This document shows positions 47,056 to 57,053 of a DNA stretch of 64,000 nucleotides, piece after piece. The stretch's first letter is position 1; the number at the start of each line of letters is the position of its first letter. Position numbers and translations under genes: made by a program. The stretch comes from Marinomonas lutimaris (GTDB taxonomy: Bacteria > Pseudomonadota > Gammaproteobacteria > Pseudomonadales > Marinomonadaceae): assembly GCF_019426345.1 (NCBI RefSeq), contig NZ_JAHLLW010000004.1:132282-196281 (forward strand). The letters run 5' to 3'. Below the pieces are notes generated by a model. That model was not told where the DNA came from. It saw only the letters and a list, made by a program, of their open reading frames with translations, and made no database searches.

Positions 47056-48075
47056 TTACTTTTTCCAAAGCCGCCTCTTTTTCTTGTCCATTTGGACAGG
47101 CGCAACGCTTTTATTATGGGTTTTATTACGTTCTTCTCTTGGCGTAATGCCAAAAAAACCTTTGTAGGTTGTACTAAAATGGGGCGCAGATCCAAATCCA
47201 CACTCCACACCAACTTCTGTAATTGCTTTATCCGTTTGAGTGATCAATTGCTTAGCATGCTGTAAGCGTAATTCTAGATAATACCGCGAAGGCACAATAT
47301 CTAAATTGCCTTTAAACAGCCGTTCCAAATGTCGCCGAGAAACACCAACATGATAAGCAATATCGTCAGATGATAATGGCTCCTGAATATTGGCTTCCAT
47401 TAGCTGAACAGCTTCAACAAGCTTAGGTTGGCCTGAACCAATACGAGCCTGCAAAGGAATTCTTTGCGGATCTTCATGAGTGCGAATACGCTCACAAACA
47501 AATTGCTCAGAAATACTACTAGCGAGCGTCATACCATGCTGCTTGCCAATCAGAAAAAGCATCATATCCATCGCCGCTGTGCCACCACTGCAAGTATAAC
47601 GGTCTCTGTCGACTTCAAAAAGGTGATTGGAAACAATCGTCTGTAAAAATTCATCACGCAAGTTGGCAAGACTACGCCAATGAATCGTAGCTCGGTAACC
47701 GTCTAACAACCCTGCTTTCGCTAATAAATAGCTTCCAGTGCAAACGCCACCAAGCCCAACCTGTTTTTTTGCCTGTTTTTTTATCCAATTTTCTAAAGTC
47801 TGACTTTCGTTTTTTATCACTGGCGATGCACCACACACAAAAATCGCATCTAAATCGCTTGGAGCATCACTTGTCAGATAGTCTGAAACCGTTGTAACCC
47901 CCGTGCTTGAAGGGATCTCCCTTACTTCATGACTAATGGTGCAAAAAGAATAAAGCTCTTTTCCTGTCACCCAGTTCGCCATATGCAATGTTTCAATAGC
48001 GGAAGAAAACCCCAGCATAGAATAATGAGGCAAAAGCAAAAAACCGTATTTTAATGGCTTTTTACTTGCCTGCAT
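47056..48075 (-). CDS. argR: ArgR-type GlxA/AraC-family regulator
   Basis: A 339-aa regulator from ATG 48075: an N-terminal DJ-1/PfpI-like domain (GFLLLPHYSMLGFSSAIETL to GLGGVCTGSYLLAKAGLLDG) and a C-terminal AraC domain (about 240-325: VSRRHLERLFKGNLDIVPSR YYLELRLQHAKQLI). This is the architecture of Pseudomonas ArgR, which controls arginine uptake, AST catabolism and gdhB. Neighbours (arginine-type importer, gdhB, astC-like gene) support that role. The frame runs 59 codons further upstream without support; AAGAGA precedes the chosen start. Divergent from gdhB. Confidence 0.87.
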   Translation of the reverse strand: MQASKKPLKYGFLLLPHYSMLGFSSAIETLHMANWVTGKELYSFCTISHEVREIPSSTGVTTVSDYLTSDAPSDLDAIFVCGASPVIKNESQTLENWIKKQAKKQVGLGGVCTGSYLLAKAGLLDGYRATIHWRSLANLRDEFLQTIVSNHLFEVDRDRYTCSGGTAAMDMMLFLIGKQHGMTLASSISEQFVCERIRTHEDPQRIPLQARIGSGQPKLVEAVQLMEANIQEPLSSDDIAYHVGVSRRHLERLFKGNLDIVPSRYYLELRLQHAKQLITQTDKAITEVGVECGFGSAPHFSTTYKGFFGITPREERNKTHNKSVAPVQMDKKKRRLWKK

Positions 48076-48215
48076 GATTTCTCTTGATGCGAATTCAGTC
48101 TTGTACAAAATATTATCCTGCGAACTATAGACAAAAAAGGAGTTTATTTCGTTTAAAATGGATAACAAAGGTTTTTTTCGTATTGAGCAAGGCTTTTTTA
48201 GTCCAATTAACCAGA

Positions 48216-48244
48216 CATCGCAACAATATGTCGCAATTAGATAA
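48216..48244 (+). promoter_or_regulatory. Putative ArgR binding site between argR and gdhB
   Basis: TGTCGC-N8-AA at 48229-48244 exactly matches the Pseudomonas ArgR half-site consensus as recalled, and a weaker copy (CATCGC at 48216-48221) lies 13 nt before it in the same orientation, giving a direct-repeat layout. It lies about 127 nt upstream of gdhB. Recognition is inferred. The rest of the 295-nt gap shows no other clear element. Confidence 0.6.
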
Positions 48245-48370
48245 GTTACCAACTATCAAAGGAGTGAAATTTTCATAATAATCATATCCAGAGTCCAAAC
48301 CGAATACTTTCGTAAAATTGCATTAACAACTAGTTTTATTAAGAACACCACTCACGAGGGATGAGTTCTA

Positions 48371-51300
48371 ATGACTGATTACAAAAAAAACGAATTAATC
48401 GAACGTGTTGAAGTAGAGATAAACGAAAACTTCAGCACTGCAGAAGCGAACAACTTGATTCAACTTACGCACCTCTACTTCCAGGACTCTTTAACGGAAG
48501 ATTTGGTCAATGAATCTATCGAGAACCTATATGGCACAATTATCTGCCTATGGGATTTCTTACAACAACGCCCAGTCAACCAACCAAAAGTTCGTGTCTA
48601 CAATCCGAACTACGAAGAACACAGCTGGCAATCTACCCATACCGTTATCGAAATTTTAACGGATGACATGCCGTTCCTTGTTTCGTCTTTCAATATGGCG
48701 TTGGTTCGTCTTGGCCACACCATTCACTTAACAGCACATCCAGTTGTTCCAGTTGACCGTAATAAAAAAGGCGAGCTACAAGGTATCAACCCGTCTTCAA
48801 CATCACACGAAGCCATGATGCGTTTTGAAATCGATCGTTTGTCTGATATCAACTTGCTTGACGAAATTAAAGAAGAGTTACTTAAGAGCTTAGTCGATGT
48901 AAAGAAAACTGTCGCAGATTGGCCAACAATGAAAGCCAAACTAAGCGATATCATTAGTGAATCTGAACAACTTACGCATCTTAAAAAGAACGAAGAACAT
49001 CAAGAAATCCTGGATTTCTTACGCTGGGTTGCTAATGATCATTTCACCTTTATTGGCTTCCGTGCTTACGACCTTTCAGTGGAAGGTGACGAAACACACC
49101 TTAAATTGGTAGAAGGCTCAGGTCTAGGGACCTTCCGCGACATCAACGATAAAAAAGTAAAACGCGATATCGTTTTACGAGATAATCTTGCCAAGCTAGC
49201 CATTGATAGCAGCAACATTCTAGTGCTAACCAAGTCCACTGCGGTTTCTACTGTTCATCGCCCAGTTCACCTTGATTACCTTGGCGTAAAACGCTTCGAC
49301 AAAAAAGGCAATGTAATTGGCGAATGGCGCTTCTTTGGCTTGTACTCTTCTGCGGCTTATATTGCTCGCTTGCAAGACATTCCACTATTGCGCAAAAAGC
49401 TCAATATTATTGTCGAAAAAGCCAACGTGGATCCAAACAGCCACAAGGGCAAAAACCTTAAACACATTCTAAACAGCTACCCACGCGATGAAATGCTGCA
49501 AGCTCCTGTTGATGAGCTTTTTGGCACCATCGAAAGCATTCTTGCCATTCAAGAACGCCGTCAATTGCGTGTATTCCTTCGCAAAGACATTTACGGTCGT
49601 TTCCTGAACGCCTTAGTTTACGTGCCTCGCGATCGCTACAACACTGAATTGCGAATGAAGATGCAAGACATCTTGATGAGCGCGTGCAACGGCACCAGCT
49701 CTGAATTCAACGTACAATTCTCGCAGCTTGTTTTAGCTCGCGTTAACTTCACCATTCAAATTGCAGATCCTAAGCAAAGCCCAACCATCGATGCAGAAGA
49801 CATTCAGCGTAAGATGCAAGATGCTATGAGCTCATGGGAAGATAAACTATTAATGGCACTACATAAGAGCCATGGCGAAGAAAACGGCAATATTCTTTTC
49901 AACGACTACGTGCCTTATTTACCAGCAGCTTACCGTGAAGATTTCTCGCCGAATGCAGCTGTTCTCGATATTGAACGACTAGGCCAATTGGCTGGTGAAG
50001 GTGACATTTCTACACACATTTACCGCCAAGTAGGCCAAACCAAAAACAATTACTTCTTCAAAGTATACGGCGCTGGTACAACGCTTATTCTATCTGACGT
50101 TTTGCCTATTTTGGAATGCATGGGCCTACGAGTACTAGAAGCTCGCCCATACGAGTTAGACCAAAATGGTGACGGCACAGCGAACACTTGGGTGGTTGAA
50201 TTTGCCATCAGTGTGGATGCGGATATCAACCTTGATAAAAACTCTCAGCGTGAAGCGTTCCAAGATGCATTCAACCAAGTCTTCAGCCGTCGTGTTGAAA
50301 ACGACCGCTTTAACGCCTTAGTCCTAAGCGCCTCCTTAACATGGCGCCAAGTTACTATGCTTCGCGCGTTGACCAAGTACTTGATGCAACTTCAAGTGCC
50401 TTTCTCTTTGCAGTACATGCAGCAAACTCTAGAGAAAAACGCAGGCATCGCTCGCCTTTTGGTTCAACTATTCGAACAACGCTTCGACCCTAGCCAAGAA
50501 GCAAAGCGTGACGAAAAAGTACAAAAGCTACTTGAGAAGATCGACCTAGAATTGGATCAAGTTGCCAACCTGGATGAAGACCGCATTCTGAAACACTACC
50601 TCTCTGTGATTCAGGCAATGTTGCGCACTAACTTCTACCAAGCTGGTGCTGAAGGCGAAGTCAAAGATTACGTCTCTTTCAAACTAGACCCAACCTTGAT
50701 TCCAGCGGTACCACTACCAAGACCGAAATTCGAAATTTTCGTTTATGCTCCATGGGTAGAAGGCATTCACATGCGCGGCGGCAAAGTCGCGCGTGGTGGT
50801 TTACGCTGGTCTGATCGTATGGAAGATTTCCGTACTGAAGTACTTGGCCTAGTAAAAGCGCAAATGGTCAAAAACGCCGTTATTGTTCCATCTGGAGCAA
50901 AGGGTGGTTTTGTTGCCAAACAATTGAAAAAGAATGCTTCTCGTGAAGAGGTTCAAGCAGAAGTCATTCACTGCTACACCACCTTCATTAGCGGTTTACT
51001 AGACATTACTGACAACCTAGTTCAAAACGAAGTAGTTCCTCCTCTGTCTGTACTTCGTTACGACGAAGACGACCCGTACTTGGTCGTAGCTGCAGACAAG
51101 GGCACAGCCACCTTCTCTGACTTGGCAAACAGTATTTCTGCGAAATATGGCTTCTGGTTAGGCGATGCTTTTGCTTCTGGTGGTTCCAATGGTTACGACC
51201 ATAAGAAGATGGGTATCACAGCTCGTGGGGCTTGGGAATCTGTTAAACGTCAATTCAAAGAAATCGGTATTGATTGCCAAACAACTGATTTCACCACAGT

Positions 51301-53188
51301 TGGTATCGGCGACATGGCGGGCGACGTATTTGGTAACGGCATGTTGCTGTCTAAGCATACTTGTCTGATCGCTGCGTTTAACCACATGCATATCTTCATC
51401 GACCCAACGCCTGATGCGGCGACGTCTTTTGTAGAGCGTGAGCGCATGTTTAAACTTCCTCGCTCTTCTTGGGAAGATTACAACAAAGAGCTTATTTCAA
51501 AAGGCGGCGGTATCTTTAATCGCTCTGCGAAATCCATTCCAATCAATGCGGATATTCGTAAAGCATTGGGTATCGAAGGCAACATCAAATCCATGGCACC
51601 AACGGATTTGATCAACGCTATTCTAAAAGCCCCCGTTGACCTACTTTGGAACGGCGGTATCGGAACGTACGTTAAATCGGAAGGCGAATCTCATGCAGAT
51701 GCAGGCGACAGCGCTAACAACGGACTGCGCGTAAACGGTAAAGAACTACGTTGCAAAATTGTTGGCGAAGGCGGCAACCTAGGTTTAACACAGCTAGGTC
51801 GTATTGAATTCGCTCAAAAAGGCGGCTTAATCAGCACAGATGCGATTGATAACTCTGCAGGTGTAGATAGCTCGGATCACGAAGTAAATATCAAGATCCT
51901 ACTAAACCGCGTGGTCGAGAACGGCGATTTGACAGAGAAGCAACGTAACAGCTTGCTTGCAGAAATGACCGACGAAGTGGGCAATTTAGTATTGCGCCAT
52001 AACCGCGGCCAGAGTCATGTTTTGTCCTTGGCAAATGCGCAAGCTCCAGTACGTCTAGCAGATCATTGGCGTTTGATTCAATCCCTTGTCCGTGAAGGTC
52101 GTTTGAATCGTGAAATCGAGTACTTACCTAGTGATACGCAAATTAAAAAGCGCTTAAACAAAGGTCAAGGCTTAACACGCCCAGAGATTTCTGTACTACT
52201 GGCTTATTCAAAAATCAAATTGTCTGAGCAATTAGTAGAAGACGGTATTGGTGAAGACGTCGATTTGACAACTCAAATCAATGAGTACTTTCCAACTCAG
52301 CTAACCAAACACTTCGGCGGCCAAATGGCGTCACACCCGTTGATTCAAGAAATCATCGCTGGACATGTGACGAACAACCTAGGCAACCGTATGGGACCAA
52401 CGTTCAGCACCTACATGCAAGAAGAGACTGGAGCGTCTTCTTTGAACGTGGTGCGTGCTTACATGGCGGCGGAAGACATCTTTGGTATCCCAGCACTTTG
52501 GGATGCGATTAACGGTCTAGACTTCACCGTTTCTAACCCTGTATTGAACAGCTTGCTGATCCGTATCCAAGGCCTTCTAGAGCGTGCGACACTTTGGCTA
52601 TTGCGTAACACTCGCGAAAGCTTATCGATTCAGCGCTTGAAAGACACTTACAAACCAGGTGTTGAAGTAATTCGAGCCAACATGCAGGCGATTTTGACAG
52701 AATCTAGCCAAGCACATTTGGCCGATATTGCTGCAAGCCTTGTGGAACAAAACATCCCAGCTGAAGTAGCAGAAAGACTGTCGTCTCTTCACTACCTATT
52801 CTACGGATTAGATATCATTCGCGTCGCGGCAAATACCGAGACCGAAGTATTGGATGTCGCTCAAACCTACTTTGCTCTTGAAATGGACTTAGAGCTGCAT
52901 TGGTTGCGTCATAAAGTTAGCGAGCTATCGGCTGACGATATGTGGCAACGTCGTGCAAAAGCAGGTCTAGGCGACGAAGTGGATAATAGTTTAAGAACCC
53001 TCACTCAAGAGGTCATTCAGTCCAGTGTCGATATCAAGAAACTGGAGCAACGTCTGACTCATTGGCGCGAATCAAATAATGACAGCATCAAGCATTACCG
53101 CGCGACTTTTAGTGAAATAAAAGCCGAAAGCGAATTAACACTTGCTATGGTAACTGTCGCTATTCGTGAGTTGAGAAATCTGATATAA
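48371..53188 (+). CDS. gdhB: NAD-specific glutamate dehydrogenase, 1605-aa class
   Basis: Large catabolic GDH oxidising glutamate to 2-oxoglutarate and ammonium with NAD+. The N-terminal 700 residues contain ACT-like regulatory regions; the catalytic part begins near residue 780 with HMRGGKVARGGLRWSDRMED FRTEVLGLVKAQMVKNAVIV PSGAKGG, followed by TTVGIGDMAGDVFGNGMLLS and IVGEGGNLGLTQLGRIE in the nucleotide-binding half. The length is usual for the class. GAGGGATG precedes the ATG. In Pseudomonas, gdhB is induced by arginine through ArgR, fitting the divergent argR and the candidate operator. Confidence 0.95.
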   Translation: MTDYKKNELIERVEVEINENFSTAEANNLIQLTHLYFQDSLTEDLVNESIENLYGTIICLWDFLQQRPVNQPKVRVYNPNYEEHSWQSTHTVIEILTDDMPFLVSSFNMALVRLGHTIHLTAHPVVPVDRNKKGELQGINPSSTSHEAMMRFEIDRLSDINLLDEIKEELLKSLVDVKKTVADWPTMKAKLSDIISESEQLTHLKKNEEHQEILDFLRWVANDHFTFIGFRAYDLSVEGDETHLKLVEGSGLGTFRDINDKKVKRDIVLRDNLAKLAIDSSNILVLTKSTAVSTVHRPVHLDYLGVKRFDKKGNVIGEWRFFGLYSSAAYIARLQDIPLLRKKLNIIVEKANVDPNSHKGKNLKHILNSYPRDEMLQAPVDELFGTIESILAIQERRQLRVFLRKDIYGRFLNALVYVPRDRYNTELRMKMQDILMSACNGTSSEFNVQFSQLVLARVNFTIQIADPKQSPTIDAEDIQRKMQDAMSSWEDKLLMALHKSHGEENGNILFNDYVPYLPAAYREDFSPNAAVLDIERLGQLAGEGDISTHIYRQVGQTKNNYFFKVYGAGTTLILSDVLPILECMGLRVLEARPYELDQNGDGTANTWVVEFAISVDADINLDKNSQREAFQDAFNQVFSRRVENDRFNALVLSASLTWRQVTMLRALTKYLMQLQVPFSLQYMQQTLEKNAGIARLLVQLFEQRFDPSQEAKRDEKVQKLLEKIDLELDQVANLDEDRILKHYLSVIQAMLRTNFYQAGAEGEVKDYVSFKLDPTLIPAVPLPRPKFEIFVYAPWVEGIHMRGGKVARGGLRWSDRMEDFRTEVLGLVKAQMVKNAVIVPSGAKGGFVAKQLKKNASREEVQAEVIHCYTTFISGLLDITDNLVQNEVVPPLSVLRYDEDDPYLVVAADKGTATFSDLANSISAKYGFWLGDAFASGGSNGYDHKKMGITARGAWESVKRQFKEIGIDCQTTDFTTVGIGDMAGDVFGNGMLLSKHTCLIAAFNHMHIFIDPTPDAATSFVERERMFKLPRSSWEDYNKELISKGGGIFNRSAKSIPINADIRKALGIEGNIKSMAPTDLINAILKAPVDLLWNGGIGTYVKSEGESHADAGDSANNGLRVNGKELRCKIVGEGGNLGLTQLGRIEFAQKGGLISTDAIDNSAGVDSSDHEVNIKILLNRVVENGDLTEKQRNSLLAEMTDEVGNLVLRHNRGQSHVLSLANAQAPVRLADHWRLIQSLVREGRLNREIEYLPSDTQIKKRLNKGQGLTRPEISVLLAYSKIKLSEQLVEDGIGEDVDLTTQINEYFPTQLTKHFGGQMASHPLIQEIIAGHVTNNLGNRMGPTFSTYMQEETGASSLNVVRAYMAAEDIFGIPALWDAINGLDFTVSNPVLNSLLIRIQGLLERATLWLLRNTRESLSIQRLKDTYKPGVEVIRANMQAILTESSQAHLADIAASLVEQNIPAEVAERLSSLHYLFYGLDIIRVAANTETEVLDVAQTYFALEMDLELHWLRHKVSELSADDMWQRRAKAGLGDEVDNSLRTLTQEVIQSSVDIKKLEQRLTHWRESNNDSIKHYRATFSEIKAESELTLAMVTVAIRELRNLI

Positions 53189-53195
53189 ACCAACT

Positions 53196-53224
53196 GGTGG
53201 CCGCCATTGCGGCCACCTATTTTT
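53196..53224 (+). terminator. Terminator/attenuator after gdhB
   Basis: GGTGGCCGC and GCGGCCACC form a perfect 9-bp stem with a CATT loop followed by TATTTTT, 7 nt after the gdhB stop. It ends just before the astC ribosome site, so it can limit read-through into astC. Confidence 0.88.
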
Positions 53225-53239
53225 AAGAGGTATATAAAA

Positions 53240-54463
53240 GTGACACAACAAGTAACGAGAGCAACCTTTGATGAAGTAATGGTTCCTAACTACGCACCTT
53301 CTGCGATTATTCCAGTGCGTGGCGAAGGCTCTCGCGTATGGGACAAAGAAGGCAAAGAATACATCGATTTTGCAGGCGGCATTGCCGTTACTGCATTGGG
53401 TCATTCACACCCGACTCTAGTCAACGTCATGCGCGAGCAAGCTGGACAACTTTGGCATCTATCCAATGTTATGACCAATGAGCCAGCACTACGACTAGCT
53501 AAGAAGTTGACTGAAAAAACCTTTGCTGACCGAGTCTTCTTTGCAAACAGTGGCGCAGAAGCCAACGAAGCTGCTTTTAAACTAGCTCGTCGTTACGCGT
53601 TTGATAATTTTGGACCAGAAAAACACGAAATTATCGCCTTTTATAAATCTTTCCATGGTCGTACCTTGTTTACCGTTTCTGTAGGCGGACAAGCAAAATA
53701 CAAAGAAGGTTTTGAGCCAACTCCAGGTGGCATAAAGCATTGCGACTACAACGACATAGAACAGCTTAAAGCTATCATTAGCGATAAAACTTGTGCCGTT
53801 GTCATGGAGCCAATTCAAGGCGAAGGCGGAATCATTCCTGCCGACATTGAATTTGCCAAGCAAGTTCGTGAATTGTGCGATCAATACAATGCGCTATTGG
53901 TTTATGACGAAGTTCAATCCGGTGTAGGCCGTACAGGTACGCTATACGCTTACGAGCAACTTGGCGTAAAACCTGATGTACTAACAACTGCAAAAGCATT
54001 AGGTAACGGCTTCCCTGTTGGTGCTATGCTAGCAACAGAAAAAGCGGCAAAAAGCCTAGCCTTTGGTACTCATGGTAGTACTTATGGTGGCAACCCAATG
54101 GCTTGCGCAATTGCCGAAGCAGTAATTGATATCGTCGATACTCCTGAAGTCTTGGGCGGTGTTGCAAAACGTCACGATTTATTTGTTGAAGGACTAAAAG
54201 CCTTAAATGAAAAATATCATATCTTTAAAGATATCCGTGGCATGGGTCTTTTAATCGGCGCTGAAGTGATTGACAGTCTTGCAGGCAAAGCGGGCGAAAT
54301 TGTTAAAGCATCAGCTGCAGAAGGTTTATTTGTACTTGTTGCAGGTCCAAACGTTTTACGTTTAGCGCCATCTTTGATTATTCCTGAAAAAGACATCTCA
54401 GACGGCCTAGCTCGACTTGATAAAGCCATTGCGACAGTAATTGCTAACAATAAAGCTGCGTAA
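53240..54463 (+). CDS. astC: Acetylornithine/succinylornithine aminotransferase (ArgD/AstC type)
   Basis: PLP class III aminotransferase, 407 aa. Landmarks: [19 protein letters not shown] (103-121), the cofactor aspartate in [20 protein letters not shown] and Schiff-base lysine in [16 protein letters not shown] (K252). The family acts on acetylornithine (biosynthesis) or succinylornithine (AST arginine breakdown) and often both; position after gdhB and near argR favours the catabolic role, so astC is used tentatively. The start is GTG 53240 with AAGAGG 9 nt upstream; the TTG at 53207 lies in the terminator stem and is rejected. Confidence 0.88.
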   Translation: MTQQVTRATFDEVMVPNYAPSAIIPVRGEGSRVWDKEGKEYIDFAGGIAVTALGHSHPTLVNVMREQAGQLWHLSNVMTNEPALRLAKKLTEKTFADRVFFANSGAEANEAAFKLARRYAFDNFGPEKHEIIAFYKSFHGRTLFTVSVGGQAKYKEGFEPTPGGIKHCDYNDIEQLKAIISDKTCAVVMEPIQGEGGIIPADIEFAKQVRELCDQYNALLVYDEVQSGVGRTGTLYAYEQLGVKPDVLTTAKALGNGFPVGAMLATEKAAKSLAFGTHGSTYGGNPMACAIAEAVIDIVDTPEVLGGVAKRHDLFVEGLKALNEKYHIFKDIRGMGLLIGAEVIDSLAGKAGEIVKASAAEGLFVLVAGPNVLRLAPSLIIPEKDISDGLARLDKAIATVIANNKAA

Positions 54464-54489
54464 GCGAATTAGCACTAGGTAATATGTTT

Positions 54490-54518
54490 AAAAATCGGAC
54501 TTCGGTCCGATTTTTTTA
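54490..54518 (+). terminator. Terminator of astC
   Basis: AAAAATCGGAC and GTCCGATTTTT form an 11-bp stem capped by a stable TTCG tetraloop and followed by further T residues. Confidence 0.93.
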
Positions 54519-54701
54519 TTATTACATCTCGAAAAAGCTCTTATCCACTTTCCCTGACATCATCTTTAAAAGGTAAATCTGATTAAAAGTATTCAATAAT
54601 ACATATTCCTCTGCACATCATCGTCATATAAAAGATTGAATAAAAATTAATATAACGATAATATCAGCGAAATTTTAAGATGTATAAGAGGGCAAAAGGA
54701 A

Positions 54702-55850
54702 ATGACTCCACTTAAATTCAATGGATCTGGTTCAGAATATTTCAAAATCTGGATAGTGAATATCCTACTGACAATTATTACACTAGGTTTATATAGACCA
54801 TGGGCTAAAGTTCGAACATTGCGCTACTTCTACGGCAATACAGAACTTGATAATGCAAACTTTGAATACCATGCAACGGGCAAACAACTATTTGTCAGTT
54901 TCATTATTGCCATTGCATTGCTTCTCTTATACGTCTTTATAAGCCGAATAAATGCAGCATTAGGAATCATCTTACCAATTGCTCTTCTTATCGCTTTACC
55001 TTGGATTATTTGGCGTTCAATGAAGTTTAATCTTCGTATGTCAAGTTACCGCAATGTACACTTTGGGTTCAATGGCCAGCTTTCTGGATCTTATGTCGTA
55101 TTACTAGCTTATCCTATCGGAATGTTATTAGTCGTTATTGGTGCCGTATCTTTAGCCAGTTCAATTTCCTTTTGGCTAGCAGCTATCTTAACCGTTATGG
55201 CTTACCCTGCCTATCTTGCAATGACAACTAAAGTAGTAAATAGCTACATTGTAAATGGCATTCATTTTGGCCAAGGTAAAGTAAATAGTAAACTTGAATT
55301 CAAACCTTTTCTTATTATCTTTTTAAAGGCTACAGGAATATCCTTGTTACTTTTGCTAGCTGCTGCGATTATTTTTTCTGGTATGGCTTATATGAGCATA
55401 AACTCAAGCCAAATTAATTCACTAATGCAAAATATTAGTGATTTAGGACAAGGAGCAAGACCAAGCAGCTTAATTATTTATAGTTTGGTAGTATTTTATG
55501 TCACGCTTCTTCTCATTAGTATGTATGCACTTGCTTATACAAAAGCACACCAACGCACATATCTTTTAAATGAAACCATATTAGACAATTCGATCACATT
55601 TGAATCTACACTTACGACAAATAAATATTTTGGCGTTATGTTCACAAACCTATTACTACTTATCTGCACTCTAGGTTTGGCTTATCCATGGACTGCAATA
55701 CGCCTGTATCGTTATTCAATCGAAAGTGTCAGTGTTCAAGCTGAGCAAGGTTTTGACCAATTCATCAGTACACAGAGTGACAACAAGGGCCCACTAGGAG
55801 AAGAGCTTGGTGATGCCTTTAATGCAGACATCGGCGGCCTCGTTTTTTAA
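54702..55850 (+). CDS. DUF898 (YjgN-family) membrane protein
   Basis: A 382-aa inner-membrane protein with about eight hydrophobic helices. It begins PLKFNGSGSEYFKIWIVNIL LTIITLGLYRPWAKVRTLRY FYGNTELDN, the repeat-bearing DUF898 signature; a second copy appears late (ITFESTLTTNKYFGVMFTNL with LGLAYPWTAIRLYRYS). Family function is unknown. It overlaps the M48 protease gene (TAATG), a pairing seen in other proteobacteria, suggesting one membrane system. AAAGGAA lies upstream of the ATG. Confidence 0.9.
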   Translation: MTPLKFNGSGSEYFKIWIVNILLTIITLGLYRPWAKVRTLRYFYGNTELDNANFEYHATGKQLFVSFIIAIALLLLYVFISRINAALGIILPIALLIALPWIIWRSMKFNLRMSSYRNVHFGFNGQLSGSYVVLLAYPIGMLLVVIGAVSLASSISFWLAAILTVMAYPAYLAMTTKVVNSYIVNGIHFGQGKVNSKLEFKPFLIIFLKATGISLLLLLAAAIIFSGMAYMSINSSQINSLMQNISDLGQGARPSSLIIYSLVVFYVTLLLISMYALAYTKAHQRTYLLNETILDNSITFESTLTTNKYFGVMFTNLLLLICTLGLAYPWTAIRLYRYSIESVSVQAEQGFDQFISTQSDNKGPLGEELGDAFNADIGGLVF

Positions 55851-56986
55851 TGATCAATGGCAAGCTTTATTTGGCAGGAAGTGCAAAATCCCTTCCTGCC
55901 CAATTGCACATCTCTGAGGATGGTTTTCAGCTTTATGCTAACGACCATTTTTCTATGAATGGCAAACTTGATGAACTTGAAGTATCCCACCGTCTAGGCA
56001 ATATTGCGCGTAAAATAACACTTAAAGATGGCAGCGTCTTTGAAACAAAAGCGAATGACGCAATAGACCAATCACTAAAAAAACAGACTAAATCCTCTCA
56101 CTTCATGGTTTTTGTTCATCAATTAGAACAAAATCTGACTTTAGTCATTTTAAGTATTTTTATTATTGCTGGACTATTTTTTTCAGGCATCAGATGGGGA
56201 TTGCCAGCGGTTAGTCATATTATTGCAGAAGCGCTACCTGATTCAGCCAATCAAATATTATCCAGCCATGCCTTGCAATTTTTAGACGCCAGCATTTTAA
56301 AACCAAGCCAGCTTCCCGCATTACAGCAAGATAAAATTCGCCAACATTTTGAAAAAAATATCGCGCCTCTTTATCAAGCAAATAATGCACCACGCTTTTC
56401 ATTATACTTTCGTCGCTGGCCATTAAATGAAAAAGACAGTATCGCTAATGCACTAGCACTGCCTAATGGCAATATTATAATAACCGATCGCTTTGTCGAA
56501 CTGACACAAAATCAAAGTGAAGTGGATATCGTTTTACTGCATGAAATGGGTCATATTGTTGATAAACATGCCTTAAAAAAAGTCATCGAAGGCAGTATCA
56601 TGACAGTTACTTCGTCCTTGATATTAGGAGATGTGAGCTCTGTAGCTGATTTAGGTATTGGCGTTGGTTCATTTCTTGTCAGCAGCGTCTATTCTCGACA
56701 TTATGAAGCTCAGGCAGACCAGTTTGCTTATAAACATGCCTTGACAGCGGGTATCCCCCCTTCAAGCTTGGGAGCCATATTAACAAGAATAGAACAAGAT
56801 TCTATTGGTAATATTGATCAAATACACGATAAGCCTGCTACCAGGACAGAAGAAAATAAAGAAGATAATAATTTATCCGATTTTCTATCGAGCCATCCAA
56901 GCTCCAATCTACGTATCAACATGGGAAAACATTATCAAACATGTTTTGATAAAGGAATAACGAGCTGCCCTCCCCCTGAAAACTAA
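55850..56986 (+). CDS. M48-family membrane metalloprotease
   Basis: A 378-aa zinc protease. Residues 1-75 are a DUF3332-like beta N-terminal part of unclear family; one membrane helix follows (about 96-116, LTLVILSIFIIAGLFFSGIR), then the peptidase domain with HEMGH (231-235) and the third zinc ligand in HYEAQADQFAYKHA (E286). The catalytic domain is predicted periplasmic. Translation is coupled to the DUF898 gene by a 1-nt overlap (TAATG), so the two very likely act together, perhaps in membrane-protein quality control (inference). No terminator is evident downstream. Confidence 0.88.
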   Translation: MINGKLYLAGSAKSLPAQLHISEDGFQLYANDHFSMNGKLDELEVSHRLGNIARKITLKDGSVFETKANDAIDQSLKKQTKSSHFMVFVHQLEQNLTLVILSIFIIAGLFFSGIRWGLPAVSHIIAEALPDSANQILSSHALQFLDASILKPSQLPALQQDKIRQHFEKNIAPLYQANNAPRFSLYFRRWPLNEKDSIANALALPNGNIIITDRFVELTQNQSEVDIVLLHEMGHIVDKHALKKVIEGSIMTVTSSLILGDVSSVADLGIGVGSFLVSSVYSRHYEAQADQFAYKHALTAGIPPSSLGAILTRIEQDSIGNIDQIHDKPATRTEENKEDNNLSDFLSSHPSSNLRINMGKHYQTCFDKGITSCPPPEN

Positions 56987-57053
56987 CAATATCTATATAG
57001 AATATTCTCCAATATCAAATAACCAAACAAGCCATCTGCAACAATCATCTGTA

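Noticed and set aside
53207..53239. Upstream TTG start for the astC-type gene
   Set aside because: It lies in the stem-loop terminating gdhB and has no ribosome site; GTG 53240 with AAGAGG upstream is better.
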